This document shows positions 44,975-54,800 of a stretch of 64,000 nucleotides of DNA, piece after piece. How positions within the stretch are numbered: position 1 is the stretch's first letter; every line of letters starts with the position of its first letter. A model generated the notes under the pieces. It was given only the letters and a program-made list of their open reading frames with translations. It did no database searches and had not been told where the DNA came from. Position numbers and translations under genes: made by a program. Origin of the DNA: Maridesulfovibrio sp. Its GTDB lineage: Bacteria; Desulfobacterota; Desulfovibrionia; Desulfovibrionales; Desulfovibrionaceae. The stretch spans positions 248,001-312,000 of the forward strand of contig NZ_OY763932.1 of NCBI RefSeq assembly GCF_963667685.1, given 5' to 3'.

Positions 44975-45295
44975 ATGCAACTCCTTAAAAGTCGTTTTTT
45001 TATTATTACCACTTTAGTTCATTCTTCAAGTTGGGGTCAACATTTATAGGCGATTTTTTGTTTCAGCCCACCATACAGATCATATTGTATACCCAATATC
45101 CGGAGACTACCATATATTATCAATGTTTTCCCGATCTGGATGCCTTTTTTTACGATTTTTCTTTATTGTAACCTGTACCGATAAAAATTCTCCCTCCCGG
45201 CAGTAGGAAAAGCTTGATGAAAACGGACTTAAACGCTAAATCCATAACCCTCGGCAACATCATATCATATAATAATAAATAAAAGGAGTCTGACC
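44975..45295. other. Intergenic region between divergent genes
   Basis: About 320 bases, AT-rich. A 21-codon frame with AGGA upstream runs from 45217 to 45282 but shows nothing protein-like. No clear promoter for either gene could be picked out. Confidence 0.4.
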
Positions 45296-45493
45296 ATGGT
45301 AATTGTCACCATCGAACCGGAAGGCCAGACAGTTGAATACACAAAATTGAATACAGTCCTGCAATTACTGAATAAACAGGGACTGCATCATACCGACACA
45401 CTGGTCATCCGCAATGGCGAGCTGCTCACTCAGGATGAGCGTATCTTCCAAGGCGATGAAATTGAACTAAGAAAAGTAATTTCCGTAGGTTAA
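45296..45493 (+). CDS. MoaD/ThiS-like sulfur-carrier protein lacking the terminal Gly-Gly
   Basis: 65 residues of ubiquitin-like beta-grasp character (VTIEPEGQTVEY, VLQLLNKQGLHHTDTLVIRNGELL, GDEIELRKVISVG). AAGGAG precedes the ATG. Carriers in tRNA 2-thiolation (TtuB, Urm1) end in Gly-Gly, which is thiocarboxylated; this one ends Ser-Val-Gly with one Gly only. It sits five bases before a TtuA-type enzyme, so it should be the sulfur donor for that enzyme. Confidence 0.82.
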   Translation: MVIVTIEPEGQTVEYTKLNTVLQLLNKQGLHHTDTLVIRNGELLTQDERIFQGDEIELRKVISVG

Positions 45494-45497
45494 ACAT

Positions 45498-46430
45498 ATG
45501 AAATGCAAGGTATGCAAAGCAAAGGCAGTCGTTTCACTACCCAGTCATAATGCCGCGTTCTGTAAAGAGCATTTTAATAATTTTTTCATGAAACAGGTTG
45601 CGCAGGGCATCAAACACCGAAAACTCCTTGAACGCGATGACAAAGTACTTGTCGCCCTTTCCGGCGGTAAGGATTCCCTCGGCCTTATGTACGCATTGGC
45701 CGAGCTTGGCTATGATGTCACCGGGCTTCACATTGATCTGGGAATCTTTGAGTCATCCATTAAAGCGCGTACGGTTGTAGAAAATTTCTGCAAAGACAAA
45801 GGCTACCCCCTGCGGGTGGTTGAGCTTGAGAAAGAAGGTGTGCCTATGCCGCTAATCAAAAAGCACATTCGCCGTCCAATCTGCGCTATCTGCGGAAAAT
45901 TCAAACGCCATTACTTCAACAAGATCGCCATTGAAGAAGGCTACACGGCTCTTGCCACCGGTCACAACCTTGACGACGAAATAGCCAGGCTTTTCGCCAA
46001 CACCCTGCGCTGGGATCAAGGCTACCTTTCCGATCAGGGACCGGTTCTGCCTGCGGAACACGGATTCGCCAAGAAAGTAAAACCCCTTTTCCGGGTCACT
46101 GAATATGAAAGTGCCATCTTTTCCTTTCTGGCCGGAATCCCTTACCATCATCTGCCATGTCCATATAGTGCCGGAGCAAGCTTTACCGGGCACAAGATGC
46201 TTTGGCGTGACATGGAACTGCGCAGCCCCGGAACAAAACGTGCTTTCTACAAAGGTTTTCTCGATCGCGGGCAGCCAGCTTTCGCCGCATATGAAAAAGA
46301 AGTGAAGGACTTTGAGATTGCCCCCTGTACCGAATGCGGCTACCCCACTTCTGCCGGAGTATGCAACATATGCAGACTGAAACGGCAGCTGCAGGAATCA
46401 ATCGAACAGGAAGCATCCGGAGATAAATAG
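45498..46430 (+). CDS. ttuA: TtuA/TtcA-family tRNA thiolation enzyme
   Basis: 310 residues. The PP-loop SGGKDS is at 55-60. Two zinc ribbons bracket the enzyme: Cys3/Cys6/Cys22 with His25, and Cys277/Cys280/Cys289/Cys292. The Fe-S ligands of the TtuA group are Cys129, Cys132 (ICAICG) and Cys221 (HHLPCPYS). These enzymes adenylate a tRNA base (for TtuA, U54) and insert sulfur. TtcA, which thiolates C32, normally lacks the zinc ribbons, so TtuA is the better name. The upstream carrier supports this. Confidence 0.88.
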   Translation: MKCKVCKAKAVVSLPSHNAAFCKEHFNNFFMKQVAQGIKHRKLLERDDKVLVALSGGKDSLGLMYALAELGYDVTGLHIDLGIFESSIKARTVVENFCKDKGYPLRVVELEKEGVPMPLIKKHIRRPICAICGKFKRHYFNKIAIEEGYTALATGHNLDDEIARLFANTLRWDQGYLSDQGPVLPAEHGFAKKVKPLFRVTEYESAIFSFLAGIPYHHLPCPYSAGASFTGHKMLWRDMELRSPGTKRAFYKGFLDRGQPAFAAYEKEVKDFEIAPCTECGYPTSAGVCNICRLKRQLQESIEQEASGDK

Positions 46431-46432
46431 CC

Positions 46433-47452
46433 GTGTGCACCCCTAAAGTTTCAGTGACCATGCCCTGCTACAATTGCGAATCAACTGTAGGAGAGGCAAT
46501 TGAAAGCATCCTCGGCCAGACCTGCTCCAATCTGGAGCTGGTGGCCGTGGATGACGGTTCCGCAGACGGAACCGCTGAGGTGTTACGGGAGTACGCCGCC
46601 AACGATCCCCGCTTGAAGCCGCTGTTTCTGGAACATCAGGGTGTTGTGGGTGCGGCCAACGCCGCTATCGACGCCGCAGAAGGTAAATATATAGCGCGGA
46701 TGGATGCTGACGACATTGCTCTGCCCGAGCGCATTGAAAAACAGGTAGAGTTGTTGGATGTTGACCCCGAAACCGGGCTGACCGCCTGCCGGGTAGGCTT
46801 CGGCGGGAACAGGGAACAAAACGGGGGCTATGCCCATTATGTGGATTGGATCAACACTCTGATAGAGGCAGAGGAAATTTCCCTGAACCGTTTCGTGGAA
46901 TTTCCCTTCGCAAATCCCTCCATCATGATGCGCAAAGATTTAATAGCGGAACACGGTCCGTTTCGGGACGGCGATTTTCCTGAAGACTACGAACTGATTC
47001 TGCGCTGGCTGGAATCCGGAGTAAAGATGCGTAAGGTTGATGAGGAGCTGCTTATTTGGAATGATCCTCCTGACCGACTGTCACGCAATCACCCCAAATA
47101 CAACGTGGATGCTTTCTACCGTATTAAAAGCGAGTATCTTTTCCGCTGGCTGCAAAAGCACATCGGTCCTGAACCAAAAGTCGGAATAATCGGCTCAGGA
47201 CGCACTTCCCGCAAAAGATACCAGATACTGGAAAACATGGGTGTGGACACAGCTTTTTATGTTGATGTTGACCCGCGCAAGGTAGGAATGCTGATTCACG
47301 GTAAAAAAGTTATCCACCGCACCGAAATTCCTGCGGCCGGGGAAACTTTTCTGCTTTCATATGTGGCCAGTTGGGGAGCGCGGGATGAGATCGCAGAATT
47401 CCTTGATGGGCGTGGATACGTCATGGGCCGGGATTACCTGCTGGTCGCTTAA
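46433..47452 (+). CDS. Family-2 glycosyltransferase with C-terminal Rossmann-like domain
   Basis: 339 residues. The GT-A domain has VSVTMPCYNCESTVGEA at the start, VAVDDGSADGT near 40 and the metal motif RMDADD near 88. From about 245 a second domain starts with KVGIIGSGRTSRKRYQIL, a nucleotide-type Gly-rich loop that is unusual as an attachment to GT2 enzymes. The start is GTG at 46433, with GGAGAT ten bases upstream, two bases after ttuA. The acceptor sugar is unknown. The link with the thiolation genes is probably only positional. Confidence 0.87.
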   Translation: MCTPKVSVTMPCYNCESTVGEAIESILGQTCSNLELVAVDDGSADGTAEVLREYAANDPRLKPLFLEHQGVVGAANAAIDAAEGKYIARMDADDIALPERIEKQVELLDVDPETGLTACRVGFGGNREQNGGYAHYVDWINTLIEAEEISLNRFVEFPFANPSIMMRKDLIAEHGPFRDGDFPEDYELILRWLESGVKMRKVDEELLIWNDPPDRLSRNHPKYNVDAFYRIKSEYLFRWLQKHIGPEPKVGIIGSGRTSRKRYQILENMGVDTAFYVDVDPRKVGMLIHGKKVIHRTEIPAAGETFLLSYVASWGARDEIAEFLDGRGYVMGRDYLLVA

Positions 47453-47501
47453 ATCCTGCGGACCATTACTGCCGAAGAATATAAGGCCAACGGCATAACT
47501 A

Positions 47502-47678
47502 TCACTCAGAATTCTTAAGGTTAAATTCTAAGTAACTTTTCGATGAGACCTTATTGATAGTTTCTACCCCAGCGGTGCAAACAGATACAGCCTTTGCGTT
47601 TTGAACGGAAACCAGCATCCAAATTAAAAAAAGGCCAAGCAGTACAGCGATAAGTTTGATGGACAAACCATTATCCAT
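47502..47678 (-). CDS. Small membrane or secreted protein, 58 aa
   Basis: ATG at 47678 has AGGAG ten bases upstream. The product starts MDNGLSIKLIAVLLGLFLIW, a membrane segment or signal at about 7-25, then ALA-type residues (QNAKA) and a short mature part with one Cys and polar residues. Family unknown. It lies alone between a plus-strand glycosyltransferase and the pab operon end. Confidence 0.55.
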   Translation of the reverse strand: MDNGLSIKLIAVLLGLFLIWMLVSVQNAKAVSVCTAGVETINKVSSKSYLEFNLKNSE

Positions 47679-47758
47679 GTAATGAATTCTCCTTATTGAC
47701 AGTAATTTCAGTTCTATAGAAAAACTCTATAAATCCTAGTAAAGTCTTTATATATTAA

Positions 47759-48535
47759 TTAAGAAATAAATTCCAGCTCCAATACAGCAGCACTGACTTT
47801 CTCCGCGAAATAAAAATCAGCCTCAAATTCGATGCCGCCGACAGCAGTAACCGGGATCATCCCACCAAGTGAATTGAGTGCGTAGACATAATCAAAACAA
47901 CCAATCTGCGCCAGATTAATATTGAGCTTATTGATCTCAATATTCCGGGCAGCTATTGTCCTGGCCGTGCCGGGAAGCTTGTAGGCAGTTTGAGTCTCGT
48001 AAAAAGAATCGCCTTTCCGAAACATAAGGGATGCGAATGATGACTCAAGCACATTTCCGTCAAAATCCAGCAACAAAGCGTCATTGAAACCGTCTGCAAG
48101 TGCATCCTGCCATGCATTCTGGTAATCCATGCGGTTAGTGGACTTATGAGCCATAAGAGGTGAAAGAAATACATGCGGACAGGGCTTAAGAGTCCAAGTA
48201 CGCTTTGGAATATATTCAAAAGGAACAGCGCAAACGAGAGGCACAGTGCGGCCTTCTTCCACTGGAAAGAAGATATTAACTCGCGCAAATTCATTTTCCA
48301 GATCATTTGCCGACAGCACATCGTTGATAACAGTTTCGTAATCCAAAACTTGTTCAGAAATACCAAACTGCTCAAGGCTCATACGTGCCCGGTCAAGGTG
48401 CAGGTCCAGATGGCATAACTTATTACCATTCCAGCAGATGGTCTCAAAAAAACCGAAACCGGTTCTAAAAGCCGGCTGAGCCAGATCAAGGCTGACTGCG
48501 TCTTCAATAAACCCACCATCCCTAAAGTAAATCAT
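47759..48535 (-). CDS. pabC: Aminodeoxychorismate lyase-like class-IV aminotransferase (PabC)
   Basis: 258 residues of PLP fold type IV. PabC splits 4-amino-4-deoxychorismate into p-aminobenzoate and pyruvate for folate. Family marks are FRTGFGFFETI near 24 and the N-terminal RDGGF; ESSFASLMF near 160 is the class-IV phosphate-binding strand. It starts within the pabB stop (ATGA) with GGAG upstream, and is third in a pabA-pabB-pabC unit, which supports the role over branched-chain transaminase. Confidence 0.85.
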   Translation of the reverse strand: MIYFRDGGFIEDAVSLDLAQPAFRTGFGFFETICWNGNKLCHLDLHLDRARMSLEQFGISEQVLDYETVINDVLSANDLENEFARVNIFFPVEEGRTVPLVCAVPFEYIPKRTWTLKPCPHVFLSPLMAHKSTNRMDYQNAWQDALADGFNDALLLDFDGNVLESSFASLMFRKGDSFYETQTAYKLPGTARTIAARNIEINKLNINLAQIGCFDYVYALNSLGGMIPVTAVGGIEFEADFYFAEKVSAAVLELEFIS

Positions 48536-49821
48536 ACTGACTCCGGATCGAGAATCTTGCCGACTTTAGCAATTGTCTCCAGATACTCCGCTTCAGGATC
48601 GGAATCAATAACTATGCCGCTTCCGGCCCAGCAACACAGCTTATTTTCGGCCTCGTTATACACACCGGTCCTGATGGAAATAGAAGAAACCATATCCTGC
48701 GGACCATTGATGAGCACAATGCTGCCGCAATACGGTCCGCGCGAATGTGGTTCCAACTTATCAATAAGTTTCATGGAACTTTTCTTTGGGCACCCGGTTA
48801 TGGAACCACCGGGGAAGGCACTTAAGAGCAAATCTATACAGTCGCGTCCTTCCCGCAATTCCCCACGCACCCGACTGAACATCTGCAAGAGATTGTCCAC
48901 TGCAAATACAGATTTGTGATCCTCTACAACAACTGAACCGTAGCGGCAGTCTGCTGAGATATCATTACGGACCAAATCAACGATCATGGAAAGTTCCGAG
49001 TCTTCTTTTACCGAATTTTGCAGCTCACAAACCAATTCTTCCGAGTACTCTTCAAAGCGAAGTGTCCCTTTGATCGGCTCCGATAGCACCTGCCCCTTTT
49101 TCACCCGTAAAAACAGTTCCGGGGAAGTGGAAACGATAACATTCCCACCGCTTTTTAATAAAGCATAATAAGGAGCAGGATAATGCTTGTGCAGCGCAAA
49201 GAACCAGCGAACAGGATCTAAATCCCCACCCGGCATACTAAACATGGTTGTGAGATTAAGCTGGTAAGTAAGCCCGTCACGGATGAACTCAATAGTACGG
49301 CCCACGCCTTCTTCATATCCCTTTTTATCTAAGGACATATGCACATTACATTCTGCAAACGAGGGTAATACGGTATCTGGAATTGCACCTGCTTTAGCGA
49401 TATCTTTACAAACAGCTGGCCGATAACTTTCATCATTGCAAACAAGTTTCAGGGAAGAATCCCCACCGTCATGAATCAGCACGGCGCGGTACTTCTTTAA
49501 ATGAAGCAGCGGAAAAGAAGCAGACTTATGGCTCTCCACCCCGCGCAATTCATACCCCAGCTCGTAGGAAAGATATCCCATCACCGGACCACAGTCCGTG
49601 AAGCAGAATGCCTTCATCTTTGCAGAAATAACATCAGCTTTCAGGCCGGGATGAAGCTCAAGCTCATCCACTGGGTCAACGCCCAGATAACTCTGGCATG
49701 AATCAGTACATTCCGGGGAACCGAGCAGAATATCCGCTGCATGGTTGCATACAAAATACGCCCCAATTTCCCTGAAGCGTTCGAAGCTACAACAGTCCGA
49801 AATAATTAAGGGCGAATTCAA
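48532..49821 (-). CDS. pabB: p-Aminobenzoate synthase component I (PabB)
   Basis: 429 residues of the chorismate-binding family. Late motifs are clear: EPIKGT, EELVCELQNSVKEDSELSM, DLVRNDI and FPGGSITGCPK near 345, IRTGVY and AGSGIV. It makes 4-amino-4-deoxychorismate from chorismate and ammonia supplied by PabA. Start TTG at 49821 is set by GGAG six bases upstream and lies inside pabA, overlapping by 35 bases. TrpE would be the alternative, but the PabC neighbour favours PabB. Confidence 0.9.
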   Translation of the reverse strand: MNSPLIISDCCSFERFREIGAYFVCNHAADILLGSPECTDSCQSYLGVDPVDELELHPGLKADVISAKMKAFCFTDCGPVMGYLSYELGYELRGVESHKSASFPLLHLKKYRAVLIHDGGDSSLKLVCNDESYRPAVCKDIAKAGAIPDTVLPSFAECNVHMSLDKKGYEEGVGRTIEFIRDGLTYQLNLTTMFSMPGGDLDPVRWFFALHKHYPAPYYALLKSGGNVIVSTSPELFLRVKKGQVLSEPIKGTLRFEEYSEELVCELQNSVKEDSELSMIVDLVRNDISADCRYGSVVVEDHKSVFAVDNLLQMFSRVRGELREGRDCIDLLLSAFPGGSITGCPKKSSMKLIDKLEPHSRGPYCGSIVLINGPQDMVSSISIRTGVYNEAENKLCCWAGSGIVIDSDPEAEYLETIAKVGKILDPESV

Positions 49822-50338
49822 TGAAGACTCCGGGTTGCTCAGTTAAGAAAGATTCCGGGTGAAATTGATATCCCAACAGCGGCAGATTCGTATGCGCAAC
49901 AACCATAGGGATATGTGCACTGTTAGCTCTCAAGAGTTTAAGCTCCTGACCCAGTTCGGAGCAATAAAGCGAGTGGTAACGGGCTACGGCCAGATACTTC
50001 CCTGAAAAAAAGACCTTCTCAGTACGGCCATGAAAGCAGCCATCAAGTCGGGATGTACGCCCCCCGAAATATTCATTCATTATCTGCATGCCGAGACAGA
50101 CGCCGAGCACAGGCAGGCCGGATTCAAAAACCGCCGCATAGCCGGAATAATCTGCCGGACAACCGGGACCGGGTGAAATAATTATCAGCGCATAGCTGCT
50201 GAAATCAAAACAGCTGCCGCTTCCCAGTACCTCTGCATAAGGACGCACGTGAATATGCCCGTGCGAGATCTCACGGCTCAGCAGATGGTCAAGGTTGTTA
50301 GTGAAACTGTCGTTGTTATCGATGAGAAGTATATTCAT
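49787..50338 (-). CDS. pabA: p-Aminobenzoate synthase glutamine amidotransferase component (PabA)
   Basis: 183 residues, class-I amidotransferase. NNDSFTNNLDHLL near the start, oxyanion region SPGPGCP, nucleophile Cys81 in GVCLGMQ, and the His/Glu pair in YQFHPES near 160. It releases ammonia from glutamine for PabB. First gene of the overlapping pab operon. May also serve TrpE, as in amphibolic PabA proteins, although no trp biosynthesis genes are here. Confidence 0.92.
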   Translation of the reverse strand: MNILLIDNNDSFTNNLDHLLSREISHGHIHVRPYAEVLGSGSCFDFSSYALIIISPGPGCPADYSGYAAVFESGLPVLGVCLGMQIMNEYFGGRTSRLDGCFHGRTEKVFFSGKYLAVARYHSLYCSELGQELKLLRANSAHIPMVVAHTNLPLLGYQFHPESFLTEQPGVFIEFALNYFGLL

Positions 50339-50429
50339 AGTTCGAACCGGGTGTTTACTTCATGAAAGGCCGGGGCACAAGCATGATAAACTGATTTAGA
50401 ACTGACTTATTGCGTTCAGGAGGATCAAA

Positions 50430-50486
50430 ATGTATAGGTTATAAAGTCTTACCCCCTTCCAACTATTAGGGATTCAAAAGGGGGTT
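50430..50486 (+). promoter_or_regulatory. Mini reading frame with perfect SD and stem-loop upstream of an aminotransferase gene
   Basis: AGGAGG at 50418-50423 precedes ATG at 50430; the frame reads Met-Tyr-Arg-Leu then stop (50442-50444). Right after it, ACCCCCTT (50451-50458) pairs with AAGGGGGT (50479-50486). The arrangement looks like a leader, but no attenuator T-run is present. Confidence 0.3.
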
Positions 50487-50565
50487 CTTCCCTTTTGTCC
50501 CGCTGAAGGCGAAATCAAATCATCAAATGCGCGCAGTGCGTCATAATATTCCCACGGAGAGCAGT

Positions 50566-51726
50566 ATGGAATGTATTTCGAAAAGAGCCTGTGAGATCAC
50601 CCCCTTTCTGGTCATGGATGTTCTGGAAAAAGCACAGGAAATGGAACGTCAGGGCCGCAGCATCATCCACATGGAAATCGGCGAACCGGACTTCGATACC
50701 CCGGAATGTGTCAAACAGGCCTGTATCAAGGCGATGGAATCCGGAGAAACACACTACACACACAGCCTCGGCATCCCGGAACTTCGTGAGGCTATCAGTA
50801 AATATTATAATGACACCTACGGTGTGGATGTCGATCCGGGCCGGGTTATCATAACTCAGGGGACTTCCCCGGCAATGCTGCTGCTATTCACTTTTATTCT
50901 GGATCAGGGCGACAACATCATTGTTTCCGACCCAGCCTATGCATGTTACAGCAACTTTATTTCCTTTGCCGGTGCTGAAGCTAACTCCATCCGCACTTTT
51001 GAGGAAGACGGATTCCAGTACCGCCCGGAAGCCATCGAAAAGGCTATAAACGATCGCACCAAGGCGATTCTAATCAACTCCCCATCCAACCCAACCGGAA
51101 TCCTGCTTTCCCCGGAACGCATGGAGAAGATAGCTCAGATGGGCCCGTGGATCATTGCCGATGAAATATACCACGGCCTTGTGTACGGAGAAAAGGAACA
51201 TACCATATTAGAATACACTGACCATGCCTTTGTATTGAACGGATTTTCTAAACTTTTCGCCATGACCGGATGGCGTCTGGGATACATCATCGCGCCGGAA
51301 AAATACGTGCGGCCGATGCAGAAACTCTGTCAGAACTTTTTCATCTCCGCCAACTCCATGGCCCAGTATGCCGGTGTTTCCGCACTTACCGAATCATGGG
51401 ATGAGGTCAATCGCATCAAGGGAATCTACGACGATCGTCGCAAATTCCTGCTCCAGCGACTGCGTGAAATAGGATTTGATATTAAGGTCGAACCAACCGG
51501 AGCCTTTTACGTACTGGTTAATATGAAACATCTGGCAGCCAAATTCGACGGCAGCTCCCTGAAACTGGCCTTCGACATCTTAGAGAAAGCCGGAATCGGA
51601 GTCACACCGGGCATTGATTTCGGTGAAGGAGCAGAAGGATTTATCCGCCTGTCATATGCCAACTCAATGGAAAATCTGGCTGAGGGAATGAATAGGCTTG
51701 AAAAGTACGTAAAAGAAAACAGCTAG
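50566..51726 (+). CDS. Class-I/II aminotransferase
   Basis: 386 residues from ATG 50566, chosen for GGAGAG six bases upstream; an in-frame ATG 13 codons earlier is less likely. Aspartate-aminotransferase fold: MEIGEPDFDTP, THYTHSLGIPELREAIS, NSPSNPTGI, ADEIYHGL, PLP Lys229 in NGFSKLFAMTGWRLGY and the terminal RLSYAN with the carboxylate-binding Arg. Substrate among aspartate, alanine and aromatic amino acids cannot be settled. Monocistronic with a good terminator. Confidence 0.92.
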   Translation: MECISKRACEITPFLVMDVLEKAQEMERQGRSIIHMEIGEPDFDTPECVKQACIKAMESGETHYTHSLGIPELREAISKYYNDTYGVDVDPGRVIITQGTSPAMLLLFTFILDQGDNIIVSDPAYACYSNFISFAGAEANSIRTFEEDGFQYRPEAIEKAINDRTKAILINSPSNPTGILLSPERMEKIAQMGPWIIADEIYHGLVYGEKEHTILEYTDHAFVLNGFSKLFAMTGWRLGYIIAPEKYVRPMQKLCQNFFISANSMAQYAGVSALTESWDEVNRIKGIYDDRRKFLLQRLREIGFDIKVEPTGAFYVLVNMKHLAAKFDGSSLKLAFDILEKAGIGVTPGIDFGEGAEGFIRLSYANSMENLAEGMNRLEKYVKENS

Positions 51727-51750
51727 TTTTTTCTTCTATACAGAAGAAAA

Positions 51751-51784
51751 GCCCTGCGGACTTTGTGTTCGCAGGGCTTTTTTA
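51751..51784 (+). terminator. Terminator between aminotransferase and RND gene
   Basis: GCCCTGCG / CGCAGGGC with a 12-base loop and TTTTTTATTTTA after it. Confidence 0.9.
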
Positions 51785-51823
51785 TTTTAATGAATACAAT
51801 GATTTTCAGGTTTGTACCATCCC

Positions 51824-54800
51824 CTAAGCTTCCGCCTCGCCATGGCCGACCTTCTCCATTTTGATGAAGAACATCAGCAGGGCCGGAATCATGAACACGG
51901 TGAATACCGTGGACAGGGCCAGACCGCCGAGCACTACCGCACCAAGGCCGCGATAAAGTTCAGAACCGGGTCCGGGAGCGATTGCCAGCGGCAGCATACC
52001 GAAAATGGATGTTGTTGCTGACATGTAGATAGGGCGCAGTCTGGAACGGGTTGCTTCAAGCACAGCATCGCGGTGTTCCATGCCCTCGAAACGGACGTTG
52101 TTCAGTGACTGGTGGACAATAAGAATTGCGTTGTTAACAACAACCCCGATCAGAATAACGAAACCGAGCATGGTCAGCACGTCCAGCGGCTGTGGAGCGA
52201 TGAACAGGTTTTCCAGCTTCAGACCAAGGAAACCACCTGCGCCAGCCAGAGGCACTGTCAGCAGAATGATGAACGGATAAATGAAGTTTCCGAACAGTGC
52301 TGCCATAAGCAGGTAGGTAATGACAACCGCCAGCAGGAAGTTCCACTGCATGGCCTCACGGGTCTGGGTCAGCTTGTCAGCCGCGCCGGACATGCGCACG
52401 TTAACACCGTCCATGAGTCCCATTTCCTTAACTTTGGGAATAAGCTGGTTATGGATAATATCCATAGCTTGTTCCAGAGGCATGGTTTTGGGCGGAGTTA
52501 TCTGCAACGTAACCGTTCTCTGACGCTCAAGGTGTCGAATCTGGGTGATACCGTAGGTCCTCTCCAGATGGGAAAGTGAAGAAACAGGAACCGCCCAACC
52601 CTGCGGGGTTGCCACAAGTGATTCATAAAGGGCTTCCGGTGTGTCGACCAGATTCCCGGATGCCATGAGTTTCAGGTCGATTTTCTTTTTACCTTCTTCT
52701 TTATAATCTCCGATCTTGCGGCCATCCATGAGTACGTCAAGAGCCTCACCTATTTCCTGACTGGACATGCCAGCCGCACGAATACGGTCCCGGTCGGGAA
52801 CGATACGCACTTCAGGGTAAAGCATCTCCAGAGACGGGATAGGTCGTACCTGTCCGCCGGGAATAGCCTGTCTGGCCATCCCGAACATGGTTCCGGCAGC
52901 AGCCATAAGCTTGGGCAAATCCGGTCCGCTAAAATCAACTGCGACCATACGTCCCTTACCAAGGCCAGTTTCAAAAATCGAAGCCTGGATACTAACCCCG
53001 AACATACCGGGAATAGAGTTCATTATACGGTTAAAAAGTGGAATCAGCGCAGCTGGCCGTTCCTCATCTCCGGAGATTGCACCGAAAAGGTTGATATCCG
53101 GGGCTGAAACATAGAAAAGCTGTTCCACTGAAGGAAAGCCATCCTTTTCCTTATGCATGTGCGGCTCAGTCTGGGCAGCGATATATTCACCGATGGAAGC
53201 TCTTTCCTCAAAGGAAAGCCCCGGCGGCGGGATAAGGATAGACAAAATCAGGTTGCGGTTACCCTGCGGCAGGTATTCCATCTTCGGGAAGAAGGAAACA
53301 ACCAATAAAGCTGAAGCCGCGACAAGAATAAACACTGTCGAGAGCCGTGTGACCCAGTTACGGATAGACAGGTCCAGCACAGCCATAATCCAGTCGGAGC
53401 TCTTGGCACCTATTCTGGTAAGCAGATTCTCTTTCACCTTCTTTTTTCTTTTAGAGATAGAATAAAACTGCTTGGCCAGCATGGGGATAACCGAAATAGA
53501 AACAAACATGGACAGAGAGATCGCGCAGGTAACCGCAATAGCGATATCCTTAAATAGCTGCCCTGCTTCTTCTTCAATAAAAACAACCGGCAGGAATACT
53601 GCAACAGTGGTCAGAGTTGAAGCCAGAACCGCTCCCCAAACTTCGCTCGCTCCATCATAAGCGGCCTGATAGGGGGCCTTACCCATTCCACGGTGACGGT
53701 CGATATTTTCAAGGACAACAATAGCGTTATCCACCAGCATACCGACAGCGAATGAAATACCGGACATACTGACAATGTTCAGCGTCCGCCCCAGTCCGCC
53801 GAAAACAATGAATGAACCGATGACAGAAATCGGAATTGCGATTGCAACGATAATGGTAGCGGAAAAGGACTGCAAAAATGTCAGCAGGACGATAACCGCC
53901 AACACACCACCGATAATGATATTCTGTTTTACCAGATCAATTGCACCGTTGATGTATGGTGCCTGATCATAAACCCAATCAAGGAAAACACCCTTATCAG
54001 CAAGCAGTCCGGAATTCAGCTCTTCCACAACTTTGCGCACGTTCTCGGTCACTTCCAGTACGTTCGCGCCGGGCTCAGGTTTGATCCCGATAGCCATTCC
54101 GGGAGTACCGTTATGCAGCATAGCTACTGTATCTTTGGCAAATCCGGGAACGACCCTGCCCACATCGGCAATGGTCACGCGCTGCTGGCCTGAGGAAGTG
54201 ATTACCACCTGCTCGATTTCTTCCGGACTCTTGAATTCAGCAGTAGTGCGAATACGGTAATCACGACGTCCGACCCCGAGGTTACCGGCTGCAACGTTAG
54301 CGTTCTCGCTCTGTAAGACCTTAATGACCTCATCGATAGTCAAATTATAGGCAGCCAGTTTTTCCGAATCGATGATTATGTGCATTTCCTTTTCGGTTCC
54401 ACCGCCGACAAACAGGTCCGCGACACCGTCCACACGCTCAATATACTGACGCACCTCATCTTCAAAATAAGTAGCGAACTCATTAATATGGTGCTTATTC
54501 TCCGGTAAAGTACGCATAATCATCCAGATTACCGGAGAAGCGGAAGCTCCTGTTGCGGAAATCACAGGGCGGTCGGAATCAGATGGATATTTCTTAACCT
54601 CGTTGAGCTTATTTGAAACCCTGAGCAGGGCATCATCGATATTGGTACCGATTTTAAAGCGCAGGGAAATCCGACCGAAACTGTCAAAGCACTCCGATTC
54701 CATTTCCATCAGACCGGTAACACCCTTAAGAACTTTTTCCTGCTCTTCGATGATGTCACGCTCGATCTCATATGGAGTGGCGCCTGTCCATGTAGTTTCA

